From Lineus longissimus (Eukaryota > Nemertea > Pilidiophora > Heteronemertea > Lineidae), in NCBI RefSeq assembly GCF_910592395.1, contig NC_088309.1, positions 126,501-190,500 of the forward strand: a stretch of DNA of 64,000 nt, given 5' to 3'. Each line of letters begins with the position of its first letter. Position 1 is the first letter of the stretch. A program made the position numbers and the translations under genes. Below are positions 34,723 through 47,100 of this stretch, piece by piece. Under the pieces are notes generated by a model, which searched no databases, was not told the origin of the DNA, and worked only from the letters and a program-made list of their open reading frames with translations.

Positions 34723-34966
34723 GATGTCTTTACCTTCTGCTCCTGAAAGTGCAATGAAATGCCTTCAATAATCATGACTACAAGTAAACAAGGCAGACAT
34801 GAATGCCAAACATGTTGGCCTGGGATGATCTTGTCGTGAGTTGTTTATCAACTGAGATTAGTACCACCTCTCTTGTATGACTATGAGGCACCTCGATTTA
34901 TTGTTCCTTTAAAAGTTACTTTGTCCAAATGAAGATAATACTCTACCCGTCTTTCTAAATCTAGAA

Positions 34967-35546
34967 TTATCCTCCACTGATAGGTGGAATCACCGCCACC
35001 TCATCACCGTCCACCAGATTCAGTTCAGCCTCTTCGTCTTCTATATACTCCTGATTGACAGCCAGCACGATATTCTCAGCAATCGCGTTCAGACTTGGGT
35101 AGGTCGACAAGATGGTTTCTTTCAGGCGTATCCCATCAACATGGATGGGCAGTGTCAGGTAGTCTTGGATCTTTCCAACAAGTTCTCGACTTTTTGCGAA
35201 GAACAAGATCTTCACCTGTAAGAGAAAAGTGTTTTCTATTTCACCAACACAAGTCAGGGGTCTGATACAGTGCGAGATGTGAACAGCACTGCCTTGGTAA
35301 TCTGTCCCGGCATAGCTTGTATAGACTATGGTAATGGACACCTGGCATGGTCATGGACATTGGACGGTGGTGGACAGGTGGTGACGAGTCGGAGTGGAAT
35401 ATTTCTAAAATGTTCACTCTTCTCTCTTTGTGTTATGCATTCTAGTTACTCTATATAGCTTCTTCTGATCAGAAAAGCATTTGATCATTAACGCATAGCA
35501 GCTTAAAAATGATAAATTGAGGCATTCACACCTGAACCTCAGCCAT
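34967..35546 (-). CDS. MOCS2: Molybdopterin synthase sulfur carrier subunit, first cistron of MOCS2, complete, 87 aa
   Basis: MOCS2A is the ubiquitin-fold MoaD-type sulfur carrier. Its C-terminal Gly-Gly is thiocarboxylated by MOCS3 and donates sulfur to cPMP within molybdopterin synthase. Exons 35532-35546 (MAEVQ only) and 34967-35215 (264 bp total). Beta-grasp pattern VKILFFAKSRELVG, LNLVDGDEVAVIPPISGG, and the protein ends exactly at GG, as required for activation. Human MOCS2A is 88 aa. The second exon continues past the TAA to a donor at 34941-34946 and is spliced to the exon carrying the MOCS2B start at 34742, so both proteins can come from one mRNA. Confidence 0.95.
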
Positions 35547-36402
35547 GTATTTAGTGTGCCTGTCCTCTCTGTAGATTGTGACAACACCTCTGCCAACCAA
35601 CCAAATTACCACACCGCATCACAGTTGTAAATCGCAGAAGAATCACTGCGCAAAGTAATAGAAACTGAAAAACCGTCACCATAATACAGTATAAAGGACA
35701 GAAAAATTGTTTTAGTCGTGAACTAAGACATTTAGCATTTAGCATAGACATTTATTGTTCATACATTTTTGAGGCATTTGTTACAGAATATGTTGAACTA
35801 TTTTATCATAAATGTCCACGTAGTTTTTTGTTGCAGAGTTACAACTTGCGCACTCAGGCGTGTTAGAGATTGAGAAATTGTTTTGGAAAGGAAGAGATTT
35901 GAAATATAGGGAAATTGTGAAATACCACATTATTAGACAACGATCGTGATCAGATAGTAGGTAAGGATGATAATCAACTGATAATTGAATGTACTTGTAT
36001 GTTTAATAGTCCATTTGGTGAGTATTTGTATATTTATTTATTGATGCAAGATGCCAAAAATCTAATTTCGGACGATTTTAACAGTGATCTTTCACTGGAT
36101 TAGAATAAACCAATTGTCGGATTTTGTTTTGTCTTGCTACATTACATACAGGTTTCACTCACTCTTGTCTTGGGTGAGGAACCTTTTCTGTGACGGCAAT
36201 GGCCAGCCTCGGTAGTATATTATCATTTTGGGGGTTCCCATCTATCTCTACATCAGCACATGACGAGGCTGAGCTCTCTTCTCCTTGCTTAGACTTGGTT
36301 CTCCTACTGTAAACCAGGACAGCAGTAAGACTAGGAGATTGTCAGGCATGTCGAGGAGCCCAGTAGTACTTTCTTTACATTCATCATTCCTCTACTATTC
36401 AG
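35547..36402. promoter_or_regulatory. Divergent promoter region between MOCS2 and EDC3
   Basis: The start codons of MOCS2 (35546, minus) and EDC3 (36407, plus) face away from each other across about 860 bp. EDC3 has a splice acceptor at 36401-36402 just before its ATG, so a 5' noncoding exon lies here; a donor-like GTAAGG at about 35960 could be its end. No TATA box is evident. Confidence 0.45.
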
Positions 36403-36406
36403 CATA

Positions 36407-39344
36407 ATGTCAACGAGTTGGATAGGTAGCACCATATCCATAGACTGCGGCCCAATCTTGGGCACATACCAGGGCCAGGTGTCAGCAGTGGCAGGTGATA
36501 AACAGACCATATCAATCATCAAAGGCTGTCGTAATGGCATACCAAGTGCCGTACCAGAGATCACAATCAGGTGAGGAGATTTGTCTGTTGGCTGAACAGT
36601 CATCCCATGACACAACATTATCGTGAGATAACCTTGACATTTGTCACCTCTTACATAGCTCCTTTGAGAATTGGTGGCAAAGCTTTGCAAAGTTAACTCA
36701 ACACAATATGGAGAAGAAATGAATCCACTTTTGATTTGATGAAACTCTGGTCTGTGCGTCAGAGGATAGTTGTTTATCAACGACCATAGTAGATCATCAT
36801 AATGAATGAGCTGTTTTCTTCATCCACTTCTATCAACAGAGGTTCTGATATCAAGGATCTGAAGATTCTGCAGACATGTGAGGAGCTGGAGGCGACAAAA
36901 GCACGTGAGCCACGACGGAGTGGGAATTCTGGGAGTTCCTCAGCGACGCTGACCATTCCCCCCAGGAAGAACCAGCATAATGGCTCGAGTGACTCAGGCG
37001 GTGGCAGTTATAACCCTAAGGATGAGACTTTCAGGAAGAGGACATACTCAGGTGGGGAGAAAGCTGTCATATTATAGGATGGCCTTTAGATTCCACCATG
37101 TACATTCCAAGAGGGTCTTACTCAGATTTCTAAAAAATGGTAGAAGATGTAACTGTGAGGCACACCCTGGCTTCACTGGTGTGTCATCAAAGGTTGTGGA
37201 TTAGGAACTCATGATGAACATGACATTCAGATTTAGAGTGTAGGGTGCTTAGTACATGCCAACTCGAGCCACAAAGATCAGAATCGTATTGTCTTAAGAT
37301 ATGACTATTACCATCACAAGTCTCCCCTTTGATGATCCTTGCACATAACTGACCATTGGTATATCGTTTATACAACATGTCCCTTGTCTTTGTTTCAGGC
37401 TCCGAATATCGGCAGTCACAGAAAAATGTCACGCCAAAGAAAAATGATCGCCGACAGAACAATCGTACACCCCGCGAGGATACGTTTAGTGCTCCAGTGG
37501 ATGGCTTCATGGAAGAATTTGACTTTGAGAAAAACTTGGCATTATTCGACAAACAGGCTGTTTTTGAAGAGATTGAGAACTCACAAAAGCCAGATGTGGT
37601 GCGTACAGCTCAGAGTCAGACACAAAGGCCGGCCAAGTACCGCCATGATGAGAATGTGATTCCATCGGGACCAGTGTGTTATCGACAGATTGACGTCAAG
37701 TCTGAATTCAGGGGGCCGAGAGAGTATGTGACGGGTAGGTAATGATGAGCTGGTCATTGTTTCTCAGGGGGCCGAGAGAGTATGTGACGGGTAGGTAATG
37801 ATGAGCTGGTCATTGTTTCTCGGGGGCCGAGAGAGTATGTGACGGGTAGGTAATGATGAGCTGGTCATTGTTTCTTTGAAACACAGGGTCAGGTCATTTG
37901 ATCTGTGTTGTGTTAGACTCTGGCCCTGCTTGATATCGCTTTAGCCCTCTATCATTGCAGTTAAGCTTTATTCTAATTTGTCTTCCAGATCTGGGTTTGG
38001 TTGTGCCAAGTATTACGAAGATGCTCAAAAGTAAGATCTTTACATCGGCGGAGAGGTTTGGCTTCACGGCTCAGAGACTGACAGAGACAATTGGCAGATC
38101 TGCTGCAGAGATGGCGTTACAACTCAGTGGTGGAAAAAACAGGTAAGTCGGGTGTTTGCTTGGGGAAGAGTCATTACAGGCAGGTAAGTTGGGTGTTTGC
38201 TTGGGGAAGAGTCATTACAGGCAGGTAAGTTGGGTGTTTGCTTGGGGAAGAGTCATTACAGGCAGGTAAGTCAGGTGTTTGCTTGGGGAAGAGTCATTTC
38301 AGGCAGAGTATTGTTTGCTAGCTTAGGGTCTTCGAGTATTTACAGCATTATCTGGGAGGCATGCCTGTTGTGGTTCAGAAGGGTTTGCATCATGAAAGAA
38401 ATGAAGCATTCAGAGCGATGGAAGTTGGCTATATAACTTCTCAGAAACTATGTTTCTTTCCTCATGGAGATTGTTATGCAAACCGATATGTGTGATGTAA
38501 ATCTTCATTCGTATCTTTCAGACTCAATCCAAAGAATGACCACCAGCGCCCCCGAGTGGTTGTACTAGCAGGTTCTCACGCCCAGGGAGCTCAAGGTATC
38601 AACTGTGCTCGTCATCTGAGTAACCACTCAGTGGAGGTGGTCGTCTTCCTGCCCACAGATGGACCAATACTTCACTGCGTTCTTGAGGAGCTGCATTTAT
38701 TTGAAATGACCCGAGGAAAGAAAGTTGGGAAAGTACAAGGTAAGAAGTCATTTGCTGTGAAATGATAAAGATACTCTTAGGCTGACAGATGGGCTTCTTC
38801 TGTTTATAGTCGTCTTGATTTAAAGGGGAATTGATTGAAAATGTTCAATTTGAGACAGATGATTTATGTTCCTCTCTTCTGGGTTTCCGCCGAGAGACGT
38901 TCATTTATGTTCCTATCTGCCATACATTGTATCTCAAGGTGCATGTCCACATCTGCTCATTGTCCATTTCACTTCAACTATCTTAATAAAGCCTTGTCCA
39001 TTCCATCCTCAGATCTGCCTAGTCATCCACAGGAGATTATAATCAATGCTCTGGACCAAGAGGAGAGTGAAGAGACACGCCGACAGCCATGGTATCCTAG
39101 CCTGGTGGATTGGTGTAACCAGAGCAAAGCTAACGTGCTGGCGATTGACCCCCCGGAGTCTGGCAGCAGCATTGACACCAAGTGGTCCCTGTCTCCAGCG
39201 CTGCCACTCAATCTTGCTCAAAACTGTGGCAACATTTACCTGTGCGATGTTGGATTCCCAAAAAAGATTTTCGAAGACAACGGTGTGAAATATAACTCTC
39301 CCTACGGTGGGAAATTTATCATTCCGCTGCATTTAAACAAGTAA
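36407..39344 (+). CDS. EDC3: Enhancer of mRNA-decapping protein 3, complete, 6 coding exons, 471 aa
   Basis: EDC3 scaffolds the decapping complex in P-bodies, binding DCP1/DCP2 and DDX6. Exons: 36407-36570, 36840-37051, 37399-37734, 37989-38142, 38522-38739, 39013-39344 (1416 bp, all phases fit). The first exon, hidden under an antisense ORF, encodes the LSm domain: MSTSWIGSTISIDCGPILG, then TYQGQVSAV and PSAVPEITIR. Then come a variable linker, the FDF region (DFEKNLALFDKQAVFEEI, YRHDENVIPSGP), and the YjeF-N fold (SGGKNRLNPKN, VVLAGSHAQGAQGINCARHL, SHPQEIIINALD, IDTKWSLSPALPL, YLCDVGFPKKIF, GKFIIPLHLNK stop). Human EDC3 is 508 aa. Two of its donors are duplicated in tandem (see findings). 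Confidence 0.95.
37711..37872 (+). repeat. 55/56-bp tandem repeat that copies an EDC3 exon end and its donor (3 copies)
   Basis: Each unit holds GGGGGCCGAGAGAGTATGTG, ACGG, the donor GTAGGT (at 37735, 37791, 37846) and ATGATGAGCTGGTCATTG. The first copy is the true exon end. Confidence 0.93.
38139..38310 (+). repeat. 41-bp tandem repeat copying an EDC3 splice donor (4 copies)
   Basis: Starts at the real donor CAG/GTAAGT of exon 37989-38142 and repeats GGCAGGTAAGTTGGGTGTTT at 41-bp spacing, so canonical CAG/GTAAGT sites lie at 38143 and about 38184, 38225 and 38266. Confidence 0.92.
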
Positions 39345-39797
39345 GGCAAGATGAGAGTATTGTGACAATGTGCTATGATTCTGGATGAGACATTTTAGAT
39401 TTATTGAAAGTGATACCTGGTCAAGTGAGAGGAGCTCATGAGGAGCAGGGAAGTGTTGCATCATGTTTGTAACCTGGTCAAGTGAGAGGAGCTCATGAGG
39501 ACCAGGGAAGTGTTACATCAGGTAACCTGTTGGACGTCATCACTTTCGCCTGACAGCATTTCCATTAGCTAGATCGTTGTGAGATTGATATCCGCCTGGC
39601 GTTTTATGTGGATCAGTGTCCTCAATGGGTTTATTGAATATTCAGGCCATTCAACTTAATCATGCAAGTAATTTGTGTTAAATAAGGGTTAGGAAGATTT
39701 CTGAGGGTCGCCATGTTTTGGAACAGACTTGTTTAGCAAATATGGAGGATTTCCACCAAGAACGAATGGCCATACGAGTAATCTGATCTCAGTCATC

Positions 39798-40125
39798 TAT
39801 GATGAGCGAGGTGATACTTGGCTATGATGAGCGAGGTGATACTTGGCTATGATGAGCGAGGTGATACTTGGCTATGATGAGTGAGGTGATACTTGGCTCA
39901 TCTATGATGAGCGAGGTGATACTTGGCTCATCTATGATGAGTGAGGTGATACTTGGCTATGATGAGCGAGGTGATACTTGGCTCATCTATGATGAGCGAG
40001 GTGATACTTGGCTCATCTGTGATGAGTGAGGTGATACTTGGCTATGGTGAGCGAGGTGATACTTGGCTCATCTATGATGAGCGAGGTGATACTTGGCTCA
40101 TCTACGATGAGCGAGGTGATACTTG
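39798..40125. repeat. 25/30-bp tandem repeat, about 11-13 copies
   Basis: Unit ATGATGAGCGAGGTGATACT TGGCT with an optional CATCT insert, in the EDC3 3' flank. Confidence 0.88.
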
Positions 40126-40554
40126 GCTCTGACGAATGATGTATCTTCTGTCAGGTTCTGTTGAACTTTGTCACTTTCATATCAGTCTCAATGGGATTGT
40201 TTTCCTCGGAAGCTGCGTGTTTTTAGTTTTTTGTGCATGAAATGGTGAGAGATTTTGAGTTATGCCATCTTGCATTGTGAGAGAGTTTAATGATTTTAAC
40301 AGATATCGATAATATTTTTGATATTGAGAATTTGCAAAAATGATATTTTAGAACTGACACATGTTTATTGGTGAATAGAAACATGAGGTAAGTTGTCTGC
40401 AAGTACCGTGTACGTGTAAAAGTTATGATGTTAGCATGGGCAGGCTAATGGAAGAACCGGGACAACCCATCGTGGCATTGTGGCAAGAAATGTAGGTTAT
40501 GTGAAAAGGAACCAAAAAGAAGTGCAGTGCTCAAATTGAAAAATTTGAAGAACA

Positions 40555-40690
40555 TGCATGAGAAGCTGTTGTACCCAGAACATGTATGAGAAGCTGTTGT
40601 ACCCAGAACATGTATGAGAAGCTGTTGTACCCAGAACATGTATGAGAAGCTGTTGTACCCAGAACATGTATGAGAAGCTGTTGTACCCAT
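40555..40690. repeat. 28-bp tandem repeat, 5 copies
   Basis: Unit CATGTATGAGAAGCTGTTGT ACCCAGAA, downstream of EDC3. Confidence 0.9.
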
Positions 40691-41389
40691 GGCCATTTTC
40701 ATTCTAAATTTGGTACATTTTAGTTGCGATGATCCTCAATTAGCCAGTGAAGTGACGTTTTATAGATTTTAAACCAATGTATTGTCAGTACAGGGCAGTT
40801 AGACACTTGTTGTGCAGAACTTGTACATGCAAGAAAGTGCTGATGTTTGTAATAAACGTTTTTCTGAATCATATATTTCATGTTCATGTATTCATGAAGA
40901 CAATATAGATGGTGATGTTGTCTTGAATAGGAATCATCTTCAGGCGCCCTCTAACAGCCTGAAGCCTAATCGATTCGACTATTTGTACATTGATTCCTTC
41001 AGAGTCAGCAGGTCACTTGAGGCGTTCATTGTTATTGGATGTCATTTTCCTGAAAAGTAAGATTGGCTGTTGAGGGGGGTTAAAGGCAGTAATCTGGGCG
41101 TGACTAGTATGCACAGTCAGAAGCCTCATTAGCGTTGAGTAATCCTATTTCTGGTCATCACTGGTCAAATTGTTTGACTGTCCTTGACTCTATTACATTG
41201 GATTGAGGATGACTGCTGTCCGTAAGGCAACATGTCTATGACTTGTAAAAAGACATGAGCTACATGTATAATGAAAGTCAATCAGCCATTACAGGTCCCA
41301 TGGAACCTAGAGCTTTATGTATCTACTGCCAGGTGTTTAAAATAATAAACAATTTTTAAATATTTCATCTTTGTGTCGTTTCTGTAGCA

Positions 41390-42120
41390 TTGGCAAAGCT
41401 GTCTCGGGCACAACCCCTGATTGGGTCGGGTTGTGACACTCTCATCTCTCCTTCTGCGTCAGCGAGATGGTGAAGCAGCAATGGTTGTAACTGGCTCATC
41501 TCTTACCGGGTAGGCGACTCCATCAATCTGGCTGGGCAGATTCAGTCTCGTTACTGTCTCACCCCGTTTACCTTTCACCGTGTTGACAAGACACTTGGAG
41601 TTGCCAGATTCTAATCAGTCTGGTTGTGACTGTCTCATCTCTCTTACCCGGTCTATAACATACATGGCCGTCTCAATTTCCTGCTTGTTACTATCTGATC
41701 TTTTGCCTAGTTGGCAACAAGGAGAAGCTGCCCAACCGATTCAGTCTTGAGGTTACTGTCTCATCTCTCCTTGTGTCGGCAAGATGGTTAAGCTACCATG
41801 TCCAAGTCAATCTAATTGTGGCTCTCTTATCACTGTCCCCATGATGTTAGTGAACTCCTCGTTGCGACTATCATCTCTCTCACCATGTTGACAATACGAT
41901 GGAGCTGCCAGGTTCCATTTGGACTTGTTGTGACTGTCTCGTCACTGTGTTCACTAGCCAGCCAGCCCCGATTTGGTCTAGTTGTGGCTGTCTCAAGTCT
42001 CTGTGTCCACAACTCAGTGGAGCTACCAGGTCCGATTGTCTTGCCCAGTCTGTCACAGCCCACCTGATCTCATTACGTCGTTCAGATCTTGGAGACACTG
42101 TCTTGCTATTGCAGTCGCTT
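41390..42120 (+). repeat. Second degenerate ~75-bp repeat field, same family as 6.6-8.0 kb
   Basis: Contains the shared strings TGGTTGTGACTGTCTCATCT and CACCGTGTTGACAAGAC in plus orientation, heavily mutated. Short ORFs here are not convincing. Confidence 0.6.
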
Positions 42121-42369
42121 TCAAGAGTGACCTTATGTGACTCTTGAAATAATGGTATCGATGACGAATTTTCAACAGTTTTAAAGTTTATTGAGTAAGA
42201 AAATTCTTGATAAATATTTAATTTAATCACAAATTTGAATTGGACTTCATTCCTGCCATCCAAGAATTCTGACATTTTGGACACCATTTTCATAATTGCA
42301 AACTGTTCTTGCCAATCAAGTGGGATTGAGCCTCACTACTAGCAGGGTACAATACATGCCCACTTCACA

Positions 42370-42860
42370 GTTGGTTGAGAGACAACACAAGAGAGGTGCA
42401 CCTTGATGAAGCGGCAACATCAACTAAGGCGTCCTCCACATGTGGCATACTTTGTTGAGAGACAACACAAGAGAGATGCACTTTGATGAAGCGGCAACAT
42501 CAACTAAGGCGTCCTCCACATGTGGCATACTTTGTTGAGAGACAACACAAGAGAGGTGCACCTTGATGAAGCGGCAACATCAACTAAGGCGTCCTCCACA
42601 TGTGGCATACTTTGTTGAGAGACAACACAAGAGAGGTGCACCTTGATGAAGCGGCAACATCAACTAAGGCGTCCTCCACATGTGGCATACTTTGTTGAGA
42701 GACAACACAAGAGAGATGCACCTTGATGAAGTGGCAACATCAACTAAGGCGTCCTCCACATGTGGCATACTTTGTTGAGAGACAACACAAGAGAGGTGCA
42801 CCTTGATGAAGCGGCAACATCAACTAAGGCGTCCTCCACATGTGGCATACTTTGTTGGTG
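42370..42860. repeat. 79-bp tandem repeat, 6 copies
   Basis: Unit includes GTTGAGAGACAACACAAGAG and AAGGCGTCCTCCACATGTGG. It lies between the 3' ends of EDC3 and DAPK. Copies are almost identical, suggesting recent expansion. Confidence 0.93.
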
Positions 42861-44182
42861 AGGTGAGTTGAGGGAACAGATTGACACCCAAAATGGCTGT
42901 CCTACTGACGTCACAGCTTCTATTGCTGTATACGATCATATGGGAGTTACTCTGCTTCTTGTGACTGAGGAAGGTTGAAAAGAAATCCAAGACAATTAAT
43001 CTTTGATGCGAGGCAATCAACATGCAGATTAACAAATAACAATCCAATTATGTTCAATTCCAAGATCTGATCAATTACACACAGATAACCCACCATCGAT
43101 GGCCTTATAACCCAGGTGGGATTGTTGATCATACCACTTACACTACACTTACAAAGTCTGTACAGAGATTGAAGAATTGTAAAAATTCGAATTTTTTTGT
43201 CTTCATCATTAAAGTTTTTGAAAAGATGGGTTCTCGGCTTCCAGATGATGAAGACGTCGGTCTTTGAAACATACTCTTCAATAGATACACTAAACCAATA
43301 ATGCCAATTCTGCTGGCCAAAACAGTAGAATGCTGTAGGGAGCATATCATGATATTAGGGAGGCAGGTTCAATCCAGAATGGGTGAAATCATCATTGTGC
43401 TCCTATGGCTGAATGTCCAAAGTTGTTTCTTATAAAGCACCGATACTCTAAAGAAAATTCAACCAAAATATGTAAAGTGCAATGAAATAAACAGAAAAAA
43501 TCAAATGCAACACGTTGAATGGGCGTCTCAAAAAATGTCTGAATGTCTAATATTGCTACCTTCTCGTCTCGTGAAATGGTTTTGAGCTTAAAAGCTTCAA
43601 ATGCAGGAGAGTGCGTCTATTTGGATGGTGTAGGGTCATATATCCATAAATGCTGATCTGGTATGAAGGTGGAGAACTCAGGGAGTTGATGATTGTATAC
43701 CATGTTATTCCATGGCCTGCTTTACAAGAGAAGTCAAGAAACTTGTCAAGATCAAGAAATTGTCCAAATTGTTTCACAGGAAGTCTTATCCGAGATCAAA
43801 AAAGTTCAACATCACATGAATAATCCATTAAAACCAAATGATAAATGTACACAGATTGGTTCTTGTCTCACCAGGCAAGACATAGTCACATCCTGGCTCT
43901 TGTCTCATCAGTACAAATGAGACAAAGTCACAACCACTCCCATGAAACCCTTAGCACAGATTCATCCTCTCACAGCAGAATCACTTGATTAGTGTTTCCT
44001 TCTCAATCATGTCTGTGACGTGATTTCTTCACAAACATGCTCAACATACAAAGATACAAGTGAACAGTTTTGCCGTACTTTCTTGCTCAGGATTGAAGAG
44101 CATAACACATAGAGAGTAAAGTGCTTTGCTCAGCTCGTGTGATTCAGGACCTGACCTACAGGTGTCGCCCACACAGTCATCA

Positions 44183-47100
44183 TCACCGAGACGCTGATGA
44201 TGAGTTCTGTTCCTGATCAGGTGACTCAGCGGCAAGTCTCTTTAACCCCGTCTGACCATCACTCTCGTAGCTCTCCACACTATTGTACTGATATGCGACC
44301 ATCGTTGACATTACGGCAACCGCGGCGTCCTCTCGTGAGAGATTACGTAACTTCTGAATCAAACAACCAATCGTATTCTGTTCATTTTGTTCCCATTCCA
44401 CAAGGATCTTCTCTGTTGTGCTGATGCGTTTCCACTCGGTATCTATCCCGGGTAACTCACTCTGTAAGCCTAAGATGAGTGCTAACAGACACCAGTCCTT
44501 ACCTAACTGATCCGGTGGGTCTAATAACTTACTCAACACCTGCTTGGTATGAATCTTCAGGTAGGAGACATGGAGGTCAACTCCACGAATAAGCTCTCCA
44601 GCCACCTCTTCACACCCCATGCAGACAATGTCACGCACATGTTCTGCATGGTCTTCGTTTCGCTTCAGTTCACATTTTCCCTCCAGCTGCATCTGAATCA
44701 TATCGAGTGGGGAGTAGATATGGACCTGACGGCGATGTTCATGCAGCTCATGGGCGCTTAGGTAGTAATGCTCCAAGATCAACCCAGGGCATATCTCACT
44801 GATCACCTGCTCAACCAAGTTCAATGCATCACCGAAGAAAAAGAAGACGTTTTTCCGAAATAGTCTCGGTCCTCTGGCCTTGATTTCTATGACCTGATCC
44901 TCCTGTTCCATGGTGACTAAACACTCCATATCACCAGAACACAGCTTCGACCCATGATACCACTGATACAAATCATTGTCCGTGTCCTGCGACTCCTGTA
45001 ACAGACTCCGCCGTAATTGCACTTGAATTCTGGGAAATAGATGTACGAGTTGGCTATTAACGCCTTGCGGTGTACGTTCCCTCAGCTGAATCCCGCCGTA
45101 GACAGCGTCCGGATATCGCATCAGGTCCTTGTCCCACAATCCGTGAAGACGCTCCACAAAATTAAAAGCCGGGAATTCATATTCTGTCTCATCGTCATTT
45201 TGACACTGCGTTGCCAACTGTAACGCCTGCAGAATCGGCAGCAAGTCTCCAGCATCACACTCTGGTGACATCAACTGGAAATCATCCAACGTAAAACATC
45301 CCGTCACCCGCGATTGCATGATCTTCTCATGAGAGAGGAGCTCACCGATCACTTCCATGCAGAGCCATCTTGGATTCATCACAACATAATCCACCTCAGC
45401 ACCACTCTCGATGTAGATGATCTGAAAAGACAACAAAGTTATTGGTGAGGGAAACGTATTGACAATTAGTTAGCATCAATGACACATTCCCATCCTGCAC
45501 TTGTCATGAGGTTTCCCTTGATGAACCCTCTCTGGCAGTTCAACACTGGCACTGGCTTTGCTAGCAAGATATGCTCAGTCTTCTAAACTCATTAAAGTTA
45601 GATAGAAGATAGAATCAATAGTGACAGATATGAGAACAGGCTGCGACTTAAACCATGATTGGTTTCGAGTCCCAGATTATGTGACCATAGACTTCAAGAC
45701 GGACCTGGTCACCTTACCTCTCCCATGGTTTGTAACTGCTGCATCAGTTCCTTCATGTGTTCCTCACTTGCCAGAGGGTTGACCCGTGAGCGCACGTTCT
45801 CCACAAACTCCTGGGCCGAGAGCACCGGGAACGTGGGAGCAAACCGCCTCCAAGACGGCAGCTTCTCGATGACAGCTTCCAGGAAACCATTCACACAGGG
45901 CAGATTCTGAAAACATGGGAGAAAATGTCATGTCAACAAGATCGCATGTTCTGTTCTAGTGCCACAGTCTGATATACTGATCTGGTTACCATAACAACTG
46001 ATCTTGGGAAGGAGTTCCAAATCATTTGATTTCTACTCGAGGCCCCGACGACACCCCGTGGAAGGTCAGCTTACCTTGATGATCTCTGTTTTCTGCTGCG
46101 AGAGATGAATCTTCATCATCTTCATATCAACAGACAAGGCAAGGTGGGCATCAACAACAAAGACATGGTCGGACACTGCCAGGTCATATCTGAAATACAG
46201 AGGCAAACTTTAGTGAAGCCGTGAGACCAGTATGACTAATCATTGACGCCACCCCCACCTCCAGGATGTAGCTTATTGATTGCGATGATAGAGGTACCGT
46301 CACTTCAACAACCTCACCTCCAGGATGTAGCTGATTGATTGAGATGATAGAGGTACTGTCACTTCAACAACCTCACCTCCAGGATGTAGCTTATTGATTG
46401 CGATGATAGAGGTACCGTCACTTCAACAACCTCACCTCCAGGATGTAGCTGATTGATTGAGATGATAGAGGTACTGTCACTTCAACAACCTCACCTCCAG
46501 GATGTAGCTTGCTGATTGCGATGATAGAGGTACCGTCACTTCAACAACCTCACCTCCAGGATGTAGCTTGTTGATTGCGATGATAGAGGTACCGTCACTT
46601 CAACAACCTCACCTCCAGGATGTAGCTTGTTGATTGCGATGATAGAGGTACCGTCACTTCAACAACCTCACCTCCAGGATGTAGCTTATTGATTGAGGTG
46701 ATAGAGGTACCGTCACTTCAACAACCTCACCTCCAGGATGTAGCTTGTTGATTGCGATGATAGAGGTACCGTCACTTCAACAACCTCACCTCCAGGATGT
46801 AGCTTGTTGATTGCGATGATAGAGGTACCGTCACTTCAACAACCTCACCTCCAGGATGTAGCTTATTGATTGAGGTGATAGAGGTACCGTCACTTCAACA
46901 ACCTCACCTCCAGGATGTAGCTTATTGATTGAGATGATAGAGGTACCGTCACTTCAACAACCTCACCTCCAGGATGTAGCTTACCTATGGTGTCTAAGTG
47001 CCTCCTCCAAGACGGCTTCAGCGACGGGGCAGACCGTCTCACCGCGGGCGTTCTTACCACAAACCACTTTATCAGCATGAGTAGCGACGAGGAAGACTCG

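Larger units (their letters stand above)
39345..44182. other. Convergent 3' region of EDC3 and DAPK: UTRs, repeats, no gene
   Basis: No coding exon recognised. EDC3 poly(A) candidates AATAAA: 40851-40856 and 41344-41349. DAPK candidate on the minus strand: 42187-42192. The region also holds tandem repeats at 39430-39520, 39798-40125, 40555-40690 and 42370-42860, and the second degenerate 75-bp field at 41390-42120. Confidence 0.6.

Noticed and set aside
36331-36780. 149-codon minus-strand ORF
   Set aside because: It overlaps the EDC3 LSm exon on the opposite strand; its own translation has no recognisable motif.
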